IMG/VR virus record: IMGVR_UViG_3300025769_000104
Coordinates: 1 to 64,000 of that record
Reading direction: 5' to 3' (one strand)
DNA length: 64,000 nucleotides
Source of the DNA: a virus
Positions within the stretch are counted from its first letter, which is position 1. Each line of letters starts with the position of its first letter. Below the pieces are notes generated by a model. It did not search any database. It was not told the origin of the DNA and worked only from the letters and a program-made list of their open reading frames with translations. Below, piece after piece: positions 52,788-60,600 of the stretch. A program made the position numbers and the translations under genes.

Positions 52788-54410
52788 TTAATTTGCTTTT
52801 AAATTATTTATTTGTATGTAAAATGCTAATTCATCAAGTAATATTTGGTCTTCAGCACTAAATGAAGGTTCTCCTCTTAATACTATAATGCCTCTCGAAT
52901 CTTTTGCTATAGCTTGTCTTCTTGGTAATTCACCAACTTGAGCTTTATCAACAACTTCTACTGATAATGAGAATCCATTAACATTTTGTAATGTGCTATT
53001 ACCTTGGGCTTCAGATTGACCTTGAAGCGCTAGTAACTCCCCATTAATTTCTTCCATATTTCCTACATTTTCACATCCTTCAATAAGTAAATCTATAGTT
53101 TTTAAATATCTTAAAATTATAATTAAACTTATAATTAAAAATATTAATGATATCAAAAGTTGTTTTTTTAATTCTTTATTAGTTTCTGAAAGTTGGTCTA
53201 ATAATGCTGAAATTCTATCTAGTCTGGAGGTTACAGGATATGCTGCAAATTGTAAAGGTATAGGGATACCTGCTATTGTATTTGATAATGATTTAAAAAC
53301 TGGGGATAAGTAAGCAAATAAAACTGCTAAAGCAGTATTTGCTATAATAATACCGTAAATATTATTTATTTGTCTTACTACAGAATTTCTTTTAGCTAAA
53401 ATATCTTTTAATCTTTCATTACTAGGACATTGTTTTTGTAACTCATTTGCTTGTTCTTGTTTAGCAATCCCAAAATATAACATTAATTGAAAAGCTAAAG
53501 GTAAAAGTCTATTTTGAACTACGGTAGCAGGCTTTAATACTACATTTCTTAATTTAATTAAAAATTGCTCAGGAAAATTTAGGTATGGATCAACTTTTTC
53601 TAGTACAAACCTTGTAATTTCATTTTTAGCTTCTTCAGCAGCATATTCGCTTGCCGTAGTTAAATTTAAAATTCCGTGTATGTTTTGTTCTTGAGGAACC
53701 TCTCCATTTTGTTGAACAATAACTTGTATTGAAGGGGCATATTCTGCACCTTCTCCTGTTTCTCTTTGAGTATCAGTCTGTAAGGATTGAGTATTATCCT
53801 GGTAAAATACAAAAGGTTTAGCTTTTACAGATGCTAAACTAACATTTGGGATGGCATCAATAACAGGTAGTCCTATTGTAATTTCAAATTCTCCATTTTC
53901 ATCAGTTTTAACACCAAATTTCCCATTAATATTTTCAACTTCAGAGTTTATAGGGGATGATAAATTTTCATCCCTTATTGCTCTAAATAAGGGTTTATCA
54001 TTATTATCAAATAAAGGATCTTTAGTTACAGGATTTTCTCTTTGGGTAGCTGTAACGGGGAACAAACACAATTGAGGAAATACATCTATACCTTGTATAG
54101 GTTCTTTGGTTTGTTTATCATATATTCTTCCTTTAGTTCTAAAAATACCTATATAAGGTAAATATTTAGCTATTTCATTCCCGGCTTTTGTTCTGCCTTC
54201 GTCTAATTTTTCTCTCCTTCTTCTTTGTCTTTCTCTTTTTCTTTCTTCTGCGGTTAATTCTGATTTTTCTGTTTTGTCTACTTCTTCGGATTTTTTGACA
54301 GCCTCAGCAATTAGTTTAGGATCAATATCAGCTAGAGATTCTATAAGTTTATATCCTTCAGGAGTTTGAAGGAAGGTTTGAGCGGCTTTTAGTAAAACAT
54401 CTGCTTCCAT
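52788..54410 (-). CDS. Baseplate-operon protein with carboxypeptidase-regulatory-like domain and membrane segments, 540 aa
   Basis: An N-terminal basic coiled region (AEERKRERQRRRREK) is followed by GRIYDKQTKEPIQGIDVFPQ, then GKFGVKTDENGEFEITI. That is a carboxypeptidase-regulatory-like beta-sandwich common in Bacteroidota proteins. Two hydrophobic segments follow: IIIANTALAVLFAYLSP (about 350-370) and LLISLIFLIISLIIILRYL (about 415-435). Membrane-type helices are unexpected in a baseplate gene cluster; they suggest injection into the host membrane or a tape-measure-like function. The last 70 residues are soluble. Confidence 0.55.
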   Translation of the reverse strand: MEADVLLKAAQTFLQTPEGYKLIESLADIDPKLIAEAVKKSEEVDKTEKSELTAEERKRERQRRRREKLDEGRTKAGNEIAKYLPYIGIFRTKGRIYDKQTKEPIQGIDVFPQLCLFPVTATQRENPVTKDPLFDNNDKPLFRAIRDENLSSPINSEVENINGKFGVKTDENGEFEITIGLPVIDAIPNVSLASVKAKPFVFYQDNTQSLQTDTQRETGEGAEYAPSIQVIVQQNGEVPQEQNIHGILNLTTASEYAAEEAKNEITRFVLEKVDPYLNFPEQFLIKLRNVVLKPATVVQNRLLPLAFQLMLYFGIAKQEQANELQKQCPSNERLKDILAKRNSVVRQINNIYGIIIANTALAVLFAYLSPVFKSLSNTIAGIPIPLQFAAYPVTSRLDRISALLDQLSETNKELKKQLLISLIFLIISLIIILRYLKTIDLLIEGCENVGNMEEINGELLALQGQSEAQGNSTLQNVNGFSLSVEVVDKAQVGELPRRQAIAKDSRGIIVLRGEPSFSAEDQILLDELAFYIQINNLKAN

Positions 54411-54411
54411 C

Positions 54412-55713
54412 TTATCCTACTTTTACTTTTTGAGATAACATATTTTGTAAATTATCTCTAAACTTTTGAACACTAGTAGAAGCCATGGTATAAGCAAACC
54501 CCGCAGCAATAGATAGACCTGCTTCTTTACTTAAAGCTTGTAATAAACCATCTAGATTATATAAAAAAGAATCCATTTGAGCTATAAAAGTAGTACCTAA
54601 TATTACTGCTTCATCTGCATCTTTTTTTCCAATAGATATATTTCCTTCTGGGGTGAGTATATTTAAGTTTCCTTTTTTAGATCTTAATCCTAAATCTTCA
54701 TTAGAATCTAAAATTATAGATTTTTGAGAAGATAATAAAATACTATCTGAAGTAGTATTAAATAATAATCTGTTTGAATTAAGAATAACTTGAGATTTAT
54801 TATAAGAAGGAGGAGAAGGAGGGGTTTGTTTAATCATTCCTGAAAATGGGATAGTTGCTAATTCTCCTTCATTTTGAGTAGCTACTGCTACTTTAATAGG
54901 TATTTTTTGAGTTGAAGTTAAATATATAGATGATGGATCATTATTAATATCTTCTGTAATTGGCAGATATCCTGGAGTTGTTGAATTAGGCTGCCCATTT
55001 TTAAATATAAGAATAGGTGAACCTTCTTCCCCGGTAACAGACCAATTATTTTTAATTTCACCTTTACTTTTGGCTGTAGATCCTAATCTAATACTATTTC
55101 CAAATCTTCCCTCTAAAATTCTATCTCCCGCAAAGGGTAATATAGGATGAATATTTCCTTTTTCAGTAAAATTACCTCCTGATGTCCCATTAAGGTTTAT
55201 ACGAGTATTTGTTTTTTGAGTTTCTCTAGGAGAACCAGATTCTATTTCGGTATAGGATTTATTACTTTGTACAGGAATGTTATTAGAAACTGATAAGGGA
55301 TCTGGATATGCGTTTTGTTCATTATCATTCCATAGTTTTAAATTAAGATAATAATAAGTAGGGTTTGAAGATATTCCTGGGTTATCGGGTGCAGGGCCTT
55401 GGAATATTAGTACATATTCATCTACTAAAGGATATTCTTTAATGTAAGGTAAAAGAGGTCTAGCACTTGAAAAAGTACTTTTATCTGTTTTATTACTAAC
55501 ACTAACTTTAATGTCTTGAAATTTAATAGAGCCTATTCCAAAATATTCTCCACTAGTTTCAAACATATCAGAGTCTGTGTTTAAGCAGACATCTCTAACT
55601 CTACCTATAATAATAGAATTAGATAATTGGGCTACAGCAGTAGCAGTATTAGTAAAATTTGCAAAATTGCTAATACCTTCTCTAAGTTGTGCTATTCCAG
55701 TTTTAGTGGGCAT
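54412..55713 (-). CDS. Baseplate spike/hub-like protein (gp5-type), 433 aa
   Basis: Residues about 30-130 resemble an OB-fold (SIIIGRVRDVCLN, GSIKFQDI, YPLVDEYVLIF). About 180-245 include HPILPFAGDRILEGRFGNSIRLG, a motif seen in phage spike proteins. Residues about 305-365 repeat NSNRLLFNT/SQKSIILDSNEDLGLRSKKG, suggestive of a beta-helical needle as in T4 gp5. No lysozyme domain is present, unlike T4 gp5. The short C-terminal helix may contact the hub. Confidence 0.65.
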   Translation of the reverse strand: MPTKTGIAQLREGISNFANFTNTATAVAQLSNSIIIGRVRDVCLNTDSDMFETSGEYFGIGSIKFQDIKVSVSNKTDKSTFSSARPLLPYIKEYPLVDEYVLIFQGPAPDNPGISSNPTYYYLNLKLWNDNEQNAYPDPLSVSNNIPVQSNKSYTEIESGSPRETQKTNTRINLNGTSGGNFTEKGNIHPILPFAGDRILEGRFGNSIRLGSTAKSKGEIKNNWSVTGEEGSPILIFKNGQPNSTTPGYLPITEDINNDPSSIYLTSTQKIPIKVAVATQNEGELATIPFSGMIKQTPPSPPSYNKSQVILNSNRLLFNTTSDSILLSSQKSIILDSNEDLGLRSKKGNLNILTPEGNISIGKKDADEAVILGTTFIAQMDSFLYNLDGLLQALSKEAGLSIAAGFAYTMASTSVQKFRDNLQNMLSQKVKVG

Positions 55714-56072
55714 TACTTATTTTTATTTTTTTCTTTTTGAAAATTATTATTTAATTTATCTAATTCAGCCATTAATTCTTCTTTTTCAGCTTCGGTTATA
55801 CCCAATGTATCTTCATTGTTAGAGTTATTAACCACACGTTGCACTATAGTTGCCATTTTAATTAATTGTTCATCGTTTCTAACGCCAATTTCCATATATT
55901 CTTTAATTAATGGAACAATTAAAGTGGCATCACCTATATCAGAAATTAAGGGTTTTAATTCAGATATTAAAGCAGTAATTTGTTTTTCTTTTTTTTTCTG
56001 ATTGTCATAGATTTCACTTAATATATCAGAAAATTTTTTATCTTTGAATATAATATTATCTAAAGCTCCCAT
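55713..56072 (-). CDS. Hypothetical helical protein, 119 aa
   Basis: A Lys/Glu/Ile-rich, predominantly helical protein with a coiled-coil-like C-terminus (EAEKEELMAELDKLNNNFQK). It starts MGALDNIIFKDKKFSDILSE. It overlaps the spike gene by one base and has an ATATTTATAA element 12 bases before its ATG, so it heads the spike operon. Possibly a baseplate or tail-completion protein; no family recognised. Confidence 0.6.
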   Translation of the reverse strand: MGALDNIIFKDKKFSDILSEIYDNQKKKEKQITALISELKPLISDIGDATLIVPLIKEYMEIGVRNDEQLIKMATIVQRVVNNSNNEDTLGITEAEKEELMAELDKLNNNFQKEKNKNK

Positions 56073-56083
56073 AATATTTTTGA

Positions 56084-56093
56084 TTATAAATAT
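56084..56093 (-). promoter_or_regulatory. ATATTTATAA element upstream of the 119-aa gene
   Basis: Minus-strand copy 12 bases before the ATG at 56072, in the 36-base gap after the late sigma factor gene. It is placed to start the baseplate transcript. Confidence 0.55.
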
Positions 56094-56108
56094 GGATATA
56101 GAAAGGGG

Positions 56109-56822
56109 TTAGAATCTAGCGTAACCGTTTTCTAAATAGAATATATATTGAGATTTAAATATTTCGTGAAGTCTATCAGCTATTTTAGTAATTTTAGGAG
56201 TTTTTACATCAATTATTTCTCTAATATAAATGTAAAGAGCTTTTTTATTAAATACTTCTATTGTTTCTCTTTTTCTAAATAGTTCTAAAATTGCATCAGC
56301 TATTTGAGCATCATTTTTTTTAGGAAATAATTCGTAAATATTTTCTGTAACATGTTCAACAAATAAATCAATGTATTGCCCTAACTCATCTTTCTTAGAA
56401 TCATCATTTATACCATAGGAATGATCAGATCCATCTTTTACTAATTCTTCAACTCCTACTTTCTGTATTTTTTTCTGGTAGTTTTTGTTATTATATAAAA
56501 TAAGCCATCTTTTTACTATGGTACCAAAATATGAATAGGCTTTAGCTCCTCTTGTTGGATCAAATAAATGAATTTTTGATAATAAAAAGGTTATTATCTC
56601 ATGTTGAAGATGTTCTAAGTTTTCAACTTCAGTATGATAAAATTTAAATGTATGGATTATATTTTGAGTTAGTTTAAAAAAGGCATAATGAATGTATCTT
56701 TCATATATTTTGCTTCTTTCTTCTTGTTGTTCAATAGGGTCTAAGCCATTATATAATACAATATAATCTTCGGTTTCTTGAGTAAAGTAATTTTTACTTT
56801 TCTTCTTTCTTTTTTTAATCAT
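56109..56822 (-). CDS. Late transcription sigma factor, T4 gp55-like
   Basis: The segment LFDPTRGAKAYSYFGTIVKR (about residues 87-106) is the sigma region-2-like signature of T4 gp55 and related late sigma factors. The preceding helix (LEHLQHEIITFLLSKI) also fits. At 237 residues it is slightly longer than T4 gp55 (185). It would redirect host RNA polymerase to late promoters; the ATATTTATAA elements throughout the structural region are its obvious candidate targets. It sits at the border between early and late genes. Confidence 0.75.
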   Translation of the reverse strand: MIKKRKKKSKNYFTQETEDYIVLYNGLDPIEQQEERSKIYERYIHYAFFKLTQNIIHTFKFYHTEVENLEHLQHEIITFLLSKIHLFDPTRGAKAYSYFGTIVKRWLILYNNKNYQKKIQKVGVEELVKDGSDHSYGINDDSKKDELGQYIDLFVEHVTENIYELFPKKNDAQIADAILELFRKRETIEVFNKKALYIYIREIIDVKTPKITKIADRLHEIFKSQYIFYLENGYARF

Positions 56823-56830
56823 TGTTTTAA

Positions 56831-57106
56831 TTAGTCAATTTTAAATCTAGATATACTTTTTTGTATAACCTTTATTTGACTAAAAAACCAACCAATTTCA
56901 TCGTCACTTTTAAAAAAACCTTTTTCGTCTATTTGTTGTAACCTTTTATCTGCTATATCTACTTGTTTTGAAAATTCTTCTATAAATTGGGATTGGCGTA
57001 TAATGATATCCTCTGTTTTTTCATTTTTACGCAATAGGTTGATGGTCGTATATCCTAAGATTACGACCAAAACACTTAAAACCCCAATTATAATTTCTAA
57101 TATCAT
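56831..57106 (-). CDS. Single-pass membrane protein, 91 aa
   Basis: Residues 2-26 (ILEIIIGVLSVLVVILGYTT) are a strong transmembrane segment, followed by a charged coiled-coil-like cytoplasmic or periplasmic part (IIIRQSQFIEEFSKQVDIAD). It overlaps the HD gene by four bases. This architecture would fit an inner-membrane spanin or an accessory membrane protein, but there is no further support for that. Confidence 0.6.
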   Translation of the reverse strand: MILEIIIGVLSVLVVILGYTTINLLRKNEKTEDIIIRQSQFIEEFSKQVDIADKRLQQIDEKGFFKSDDEIGWFFSQIKVIQKSISRFKID

Positions 57107-57876
57107 AAACTATCTAACATATTTTTTAACCCTTCACTTTTTATGGTATTAAGGGCTTTACTTTTTAAATTAGATTTTGACTTCAATGTAAAATTTTCTT
57201 TTGGCTTTTCCACGCTATTTTCTCCTTTTAATTTAGGTAACCATTCTCTTTCAAATTCAATACGAGCAGCCATTAAGTCCGCCTGGTGTAAAATAAAAGG
57301 GAGTGAAGTACGTGGTTTTTGCTCGGGCATAAAGGCAAATAGATATTTTTTATTTCCTTCATCATATAGACCATCATGTGTTTGGATTGCTAACATCTCG
57401 TTAAACGTATATTGAATACCATGAGATTGTAATAGAAATAAACCACGGTCTGGGACTGAGGCAAAAGGTACTTTAGTATTAAACATATAATCTTCACCTA
57501 ATTTATCACGTCTCCACTGGTCAGTCTGGGGGATATAAGATTCATTTTCTTCATCCCCCATCTTTCCCAAATCATGATTAATAGCAGAGAAGACAAGTTC
57601 TTCCTGGGTAAAGGTAGACATGTCTGCTCCAAATCCTTCCCATGTTGCACTAAGTGATAGTGCTGCTTTTACAACTCTGTTTACATGTTCTACATAACCA
57701 CCTGGAAAGGAATTGTGGTATTCTTTTTTATGAGCAGCAGGCATTAATATTATACGCTCCTCATATTTTTTATAAAATTCAATTAATTTTTCTTTTCTGG
57801 GGGATGAAATATATGTTTCAATATTTACTAAAAATTCTACCCAGTTATTTTGAATTTGTTCTGCTGTTAGTTTCAT
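57103..57876 (-). CDS. HD-domain phosphohydrolase, 257 aa
   Basis: The HD motif is complete: His64 (GGYVEHVNRV), His101-Asp102 (INHDLGK), a later TFNEMLAIQTHDG and the terminal Asp in ILHQADLMAARIE. This family hydrolyses nucleotides, cyclic nucleotides or dinucleotides, and similar proteins are common in marine T4-like phages. The ATG is preceded by AAAAGAGGTTATG, a rare SD-like sequence in this genome. The substrate is not predictable. Confidence 0.75.
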   Translation of the reverse strand: MKLTAEQIQNNWVEFLVNIETYISSPRKEKLIEFYKKYEERIILMPAAHKKEYHNSFPGGYVEHVNRVVKAALSLSATWEGFGADMSTFTQEELVFSAINHDLGKMGDEENESYIPQTDQWRRDKLGEDYMFNTKVPFASVPDRGLFLLQSHGIQYTFNEMLAIQTHDGLYDEGNKKYLFAFMPEQKPRTSLPFILHQADLMAARIEFEREWLPKLKGENSVEKPKENFTLKSKSNLKSKALNTIKSEGLKNMLDSL

Positions 57877-57985
57877 AACCTCTTTTTTTATTTTCTTTAA
57901 ATTTTTCTGTAATAATACGAATTAATTCCCCAGTTGGATTATGGGCAATATGTTTTAATTTGGATTTCTGTGGAAAAGTCTTCAC
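57845..57985 (-). CDS. Possible 46-aa protein with GTG start, overlapping the HD gene
   Basis: A GTG at 57985-57983 overlaps the TAG of the 55-residue gene (TAGTG). It opens a 46-codon frame ending at TAA (57847-57845), inside the first codons of the HD gene. The translation (KSKLKHIAHNPTGELIRIIT, then a basic tail) has a plausible composition. Without a family match it may be spurious, but the TAGTG arrangement is typical of coupled phage genes. Confidence 0.35.
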   Translation of the reverse strand: MKTFPQKSKLKHIAHNPTGELIRIITEKFKENKKRGYETNSRTNSK

Positions 57986-58152
57986 TATTGATGTTCGACT
58001 AGATCATTTAAATTTTCTAGTACTCCTTTTAGTTTAGTAATTTGATCAATATAAGTTTGTCTTGGCTCACCGGTATTAACTATTCTTGTTAACTCAGTTA
58101 AACCACTTTCTAGTTGTCCTAATTTCTTTTGTACTAATTCTTTATTTCTCAT
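57985..58152 (-). CDS. Small helical protein, 55 aa
   Basis: ATG at 58152-58150 and TAG at 57987-57985 enclose 55 codons: MRNKELVQKKLGQLESGLTE, then a second amphipathic helix ending LENLNDLVEHQ. Regular heptad-like spacing of Leu/Ile and no rare features suggest a real two-helix protein. It fills most of an otherwise empty 380-base gap. Function unknown. Confidence 0.6.
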   Translation of the reverse strand: MRNKELVQKKLGQLESGLTELTRIVNTGEPRQTYIDQITKLKGVLENLNDLVEHQ

Positions 58153-58179
58153 AATTTATTTATTATTTAAACAGGGTAT

Positions 58180-58217
58180 CCCTTAACCCCCTTTATCACC
58201 CCTTTATCTTCCTCCCC
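58180..58217 (-). other. G-run tract (potential G-quadruplex) in a gene leader
   Basis: On the minus strand there are four runs of three to five G (58217-58214, 58202-58199, 58191-58187, 58182-58180) separated by 11, 7 and 4 bases, in a very AT-rich genome. It lies in the 105-base gap upstream of the 55-residue gene. No other feature was seen in 58153-58257. Confidence 0.4.
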
Positions 58218-58257
58218 TTTTCCATACAACCCGTATTTCCAAGGTACAAGGGAAAAT

Positions 58258-58704
58258 TTACACATCCAAGGGATTTTCAAAATTTTCTTTAAGTTTTTTT
58301 ATTTCTAATAATTTAGCACATTTTTCATATGCTTCTATTGATTCGAAGTATGCAATAGCTTTATTTAAAGTTGCGATTAATGGTTTAGAATTAAATTCCC
58401 ATACAGCATCAATGTGGTCTTTTTTTGATAAATCTATAACGTTTATATAACTCCATGCCCTATTAAATACCGTAAAAGAAGATGCCTCTTTAGTCTGTTC
58501 AGCATTATAAGGAGCCTTTTCTCTTTCGAAAAATTTTTTTAGTTTTAAATGGAACACTTCATGGTTATAAATTAATTTAGTAAACATCCCTAACTTAGCT
58601 GTAGGGCTGTTTAAATAATCCTCATTAGCATTCACTAATTCTCTAACCTCTTCAGCATCATTATTATTACCAAATAATTGAAATATTCTATCTTTGTTTA
58701 TCAT
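58258..58704 (-). CDS. Hypothetical helical protein, 148 aa
   Basis: A helix-rich soluble protein (EEVRELVNANEDYLNSPTAK, then YNHEVFHLKLKKFFEREKAP) without membrane segments or known motifs. It overlaps the thermonuclease gene by four bases (ATGA) and is the last coding unit before the G-run leader. I do not recognise it. Confidence 0.6.
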   Translation of the reverse strand: MINKDRIFQLFGNNNDAEEVRELVNANEDYLNSPTAKLGMFTKLIYNHEVFHLKLKKFFEREKAPYNAEQTKEASSFTVFNRAWSYINVIDLSKKDHIDAVWEFNSKPLIATLNKAIAYFESIEAYEKCAKLLEIKKLKENFENPLDV

Positions 58705-59045
58705 CTTTTTCCTCCAAAATATTCTACTGCATGTCCCTCTTTTAATAAGATATCTTGCAATTTTGTTTCACCTAAAAATATAACACCTAAACACCTCCCA
58801 TATTTTCCTACCCCTTGAGAATGTAATACAAATTGATTTTTATTTTCTTTAAGTAATTCTTTAACCCTAACTTTAGCAGCTAACCCTCTTTTTTTTTCTT
58901 CTAAATCTTTAGTACGAGATTCAGGGGTATTAATTCCTACTAATCTAATTCTGATGATTTTATGAGTATCAAACCCTAAATCTATCTGAGCATCGAGTGT
59001 ATCTCCATCTACTACACGAATGCATTTAGCATTGTAAATATACAT
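58701..59045 (-). CDS. Thermonuclease/SNase-like nuclease, 114 aa
   Basis: The SNase signature is intact: VVDGDT (11-16), RIRLVGINTPE with Arg34 and Glu42, and GKYGRCLG with Arg84. Those correspond to Asp21, Arg35, Glu43 and Arg87 of staphylococcal nuclease. There is no signal peptide, so it is intracellular in the infected cell. It may help degrade host DNA or RNA. An ATATTTATAA element is 15 bases upstream. Confidence 0.8.
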   Translation of the reverse strand: MYIYNAKCIRVVDGDTLDAQIDLGFDTHKIIRIRLVGINTPESRTKDLEEKKRGLAAKVRVKELLKENKNQFVLHSQGVGKYGRCLGVIFLGETKLQDILLKEGHAVEYFGGKR

Positions 59046-59059
59046 AATCTATTGTTTGA

Positions 59060-59069
59060 TTATAAATAT
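59060..59069 (-). promoter_or_regulatory. ATATTTATAA element upstream of the thermonuclease gene
   Basis: Minus-strand copy 15 bases before the ATG at 59045, overlapping the stop-proximal edge of the bS21 gap; it is outside the structural region. Confidence 0.45.
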
Positions 59070-59264
59070 TTACTTTTCTAGTTGATTTAAAAATTTCTCT
59101 TTTTTAATTGCATCTTGCTTCTTTTTTCTTTTAAGAGATGAAGGTTTGATAAATTCTTTTCTCTTTTTTAATTCTTTGATAATTTGAGTATCTCGAAATT
59201 TATTTTTAAATCTTTTAAGAGCTTGATTTATATTTTCATTTTTTCCTATTTTAATTATTAGCAT
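59070..59264 (-). CDS. rpsU: Ribosomal protein bS21 homologue
   Basis: The 64-residue protein MLIIKIGKNENINQALKRFK, continuing with a KFRDTQIIKELKKRKEFIKP segment and a basic tail, follows bS21 along its whole length and best recalls Bacteroidota bS21 (64 aa). bS21 sits next to the anti-Shine-Dalgarno end of 16S rRNA; in Bacteroidota the bS21/bS18/bS6 group masks that end. Phage copies are known in other marine viruses. The start overlaps the upstream gene by 14 bases and no SD is visible. Confidence 0.85.
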   Translation of the reverse strand: MLIIKIGKNENINQALKRFKNKFRDTQIIKELKKRKEFIKPSSLKRKKKQDAIKKEKFLNQLEK

Positions 59265-59478
59265 TGATTTGGGTTTCTAATTCTTTTAATTCGTTTTCTA
59301 CATCACTTTGTATTTTTAGTAAGTGATTATATTCTGTAACTATATCTTTTTTATTAGGATTATCTGGATGGTAATTCCAAACTTCTTCCATTACTGTAGC
59401 TACAGACATTAAGTCATCTAATAAAGATGCTTTTTGCTGGTTTAATTGTTCTTGCTCGTTTAATTCTAATTGTGCCAT
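59251..59478 (-). CDS. Hypothetical helical protein, 75 aa
   Basis: The start is the ATG at 59478-59476 just after the upstream TAA (TAAGATGG); a longer frame would need TTG at 59499. The protein (AQLELNEQEQLNQQKASLLD and a second Glu-rich helix) is a probable coiled coil. It overlaps the bS21 gene by 14 bases, so both are made from the same message. Function unknown. Confidence 0.6.
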   Translation of the reverse strand: MAQLELNEQEQLNQQKASLLDDLMSVATVMEEVWNYHPDNPNKKDIVTEYNHLLKIQSDVENELKELETQINANN

Positions 59479-59479
59479 C

Positions 59480-59956
59480 TTATTTAAATTTATTTCCAAT
59501 TAAGTTAATTACTTCTTTTGCCTCTTCCAAATCAATCCAAAAGAATTCTTTACTATTATTTGCACGTTTGGATTTTAATTTGTGGTGTACTTCCCTTTCA
59601 ACGGTTTCCCCATTAAAACATTTGTATGCCCATTCTACTTTATAAGGTAAAGCAACACCTGTAGCTGCAGATATCTGTTTTGCTCTTTCTTCAGGTAAAT
59701 TTTTAGTATACCCTATTTTAAGTAAATTGGGCATTGTTGGGTTTGATAAAACATATACCCATTGGTCTCCTTCTCCTTGATCAGCATATAATCCATATTT
59801 TTTACCTGTATAATATGTTACATCTTCCCATCCATCCCCACGTTCACTAGGGGTTATAGTAAAAAATTCTGCATTTTCTAATCCTGTATTTCCATAATTT
59901 TCTTTTAATGGAACCAATTGTTTAGCTTCTTCTAGGGTAATTCTAGTTAAACTCAT
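59480..59956 (-). CDS. GIY-YIG-superfamily protein (T5orf172/MUG113-like), 158 aa
   Basis: Residues about 65-140 contain WVYVLSNPTMPNLLKIGYTK, then LPEERAKQIS, EREVHHKLKSKRANNSKEFF. This is the T5orf172/MUG113 variant of the GIY-YIG fold, including the KIGYT, ERE-H and K-EFF landmarks. Members are found in many phages; function is often unknown. It overlaps the lipoprotein gene by four bases. A homing or antihost nuclease role are both possible. Confidence 0.7.
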   Translation of the reverse strand: MSLTRITLEEAKQLVPLKENYGNTGLENAEFFTITPSERGDGWEDVTYYTGKKYGLYADQGEGDQWVYVLSNPTMPNLLKIGYTKNLPEERAKQISAATGVALPYKVEWAYKCFNGETVEREVHHKLKSKRANNSKEFFWIDLEEAKEVINLIGNKFK

Positions 59957-60600
59957 TCTACAATAATTTTAAATTCACTTTCTCTTACAACCCTTTCTCC
60001 TATATCATTATTAAAGGTAGTTTTAGTAAATACTTTAAGTGTATCTCCTACCATCTCATTATTCAAATAAAATTGTTGTCTAGGATTATAATTATATTTA
60101 CTATAAGTCCCTAATAAAGTAGGAGCATAAGGACATTCCCAACAAAAATTCTTTTGAATTTGATACCCAGCAATGTTAAGTGGGGGTTGTATTTGGGCTA
60201 TATCGGTTAAAGTATAATTAATATTATCTACAGGAACAGGGTTATTAAATCCCCCACCAGTAAACCACCCTAAAAATGAATAAGTAGGAACAGTAAAATT
60301 AATACTATCAAAAGCTACCCAATAATCAGAATCATATCCTACTTCAATTAATGGAACTTTATTTATAACATACTCAGGACTTAACTCACTTAATTCTCCT
60401 CTAATAGTAAAGTATTTAGGCCCATAAAACTCAATATGCCAATATCCATTATTATCTTGATAAGCATTAGGTTGAACCTGTTCATCAATAAAAAACTTTG
60501 CTTCACAATCCCCATTTATACAAGGATAGGAAGAAAGTTCCTCCTTACTACAACTAGCAAGGAGAAAACTTAATCCTAATATTAATAAAAACCTATTCAT
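59953..60600 (-). CDS. Putative surface lipoprotein with Bacteroidota export signal, 215 aa
   Basis: A short signal (MNRFLLILGLSFLLASC) ends with lipobox LASC at residue 17. The residues after the lipidated Cys are S-K-E-E, matching the C-x-K-(D/E)2 lipoprotein export signal that sends lipoproteins to the cell surface in Bacteroidota. The mature part is beta-rich with CWECPYAP (a possible disulphide) and no enzyme motif. It could be a superinfection-exclusion or receptor-blocking lipoprotein, by analogy with T5 Llp. That is inference. Confidence 0.65.
   Translation of the reverse strand: MNRFLLILGLSFLLASCSKEELSSYPCINGDCEAKFFIDEQVQPNAYQDNNGYWHIEFYGPKYFTIRGELSELSPEYVINKVPLIEVGYDSDYWVAFDSINFTVPTYSFLGWFTGGGFNNPVPVDNINYTLTDIAQIQPPLNIAGYQIQKNFCWECPYAPTLLGTYSKYNYNPRQQFYLNNEMVGDTLKVFTKTTFNNDIGERVVRESEFKIIVE

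Noticed and set aside
56831-57106. Rz-type spanin
   Set aside because: One N-terminal membrane segment and a helical tail are compatible, but no adjacent o-spanin, endolysin or holin was found, so only a membrane protein is claimed.
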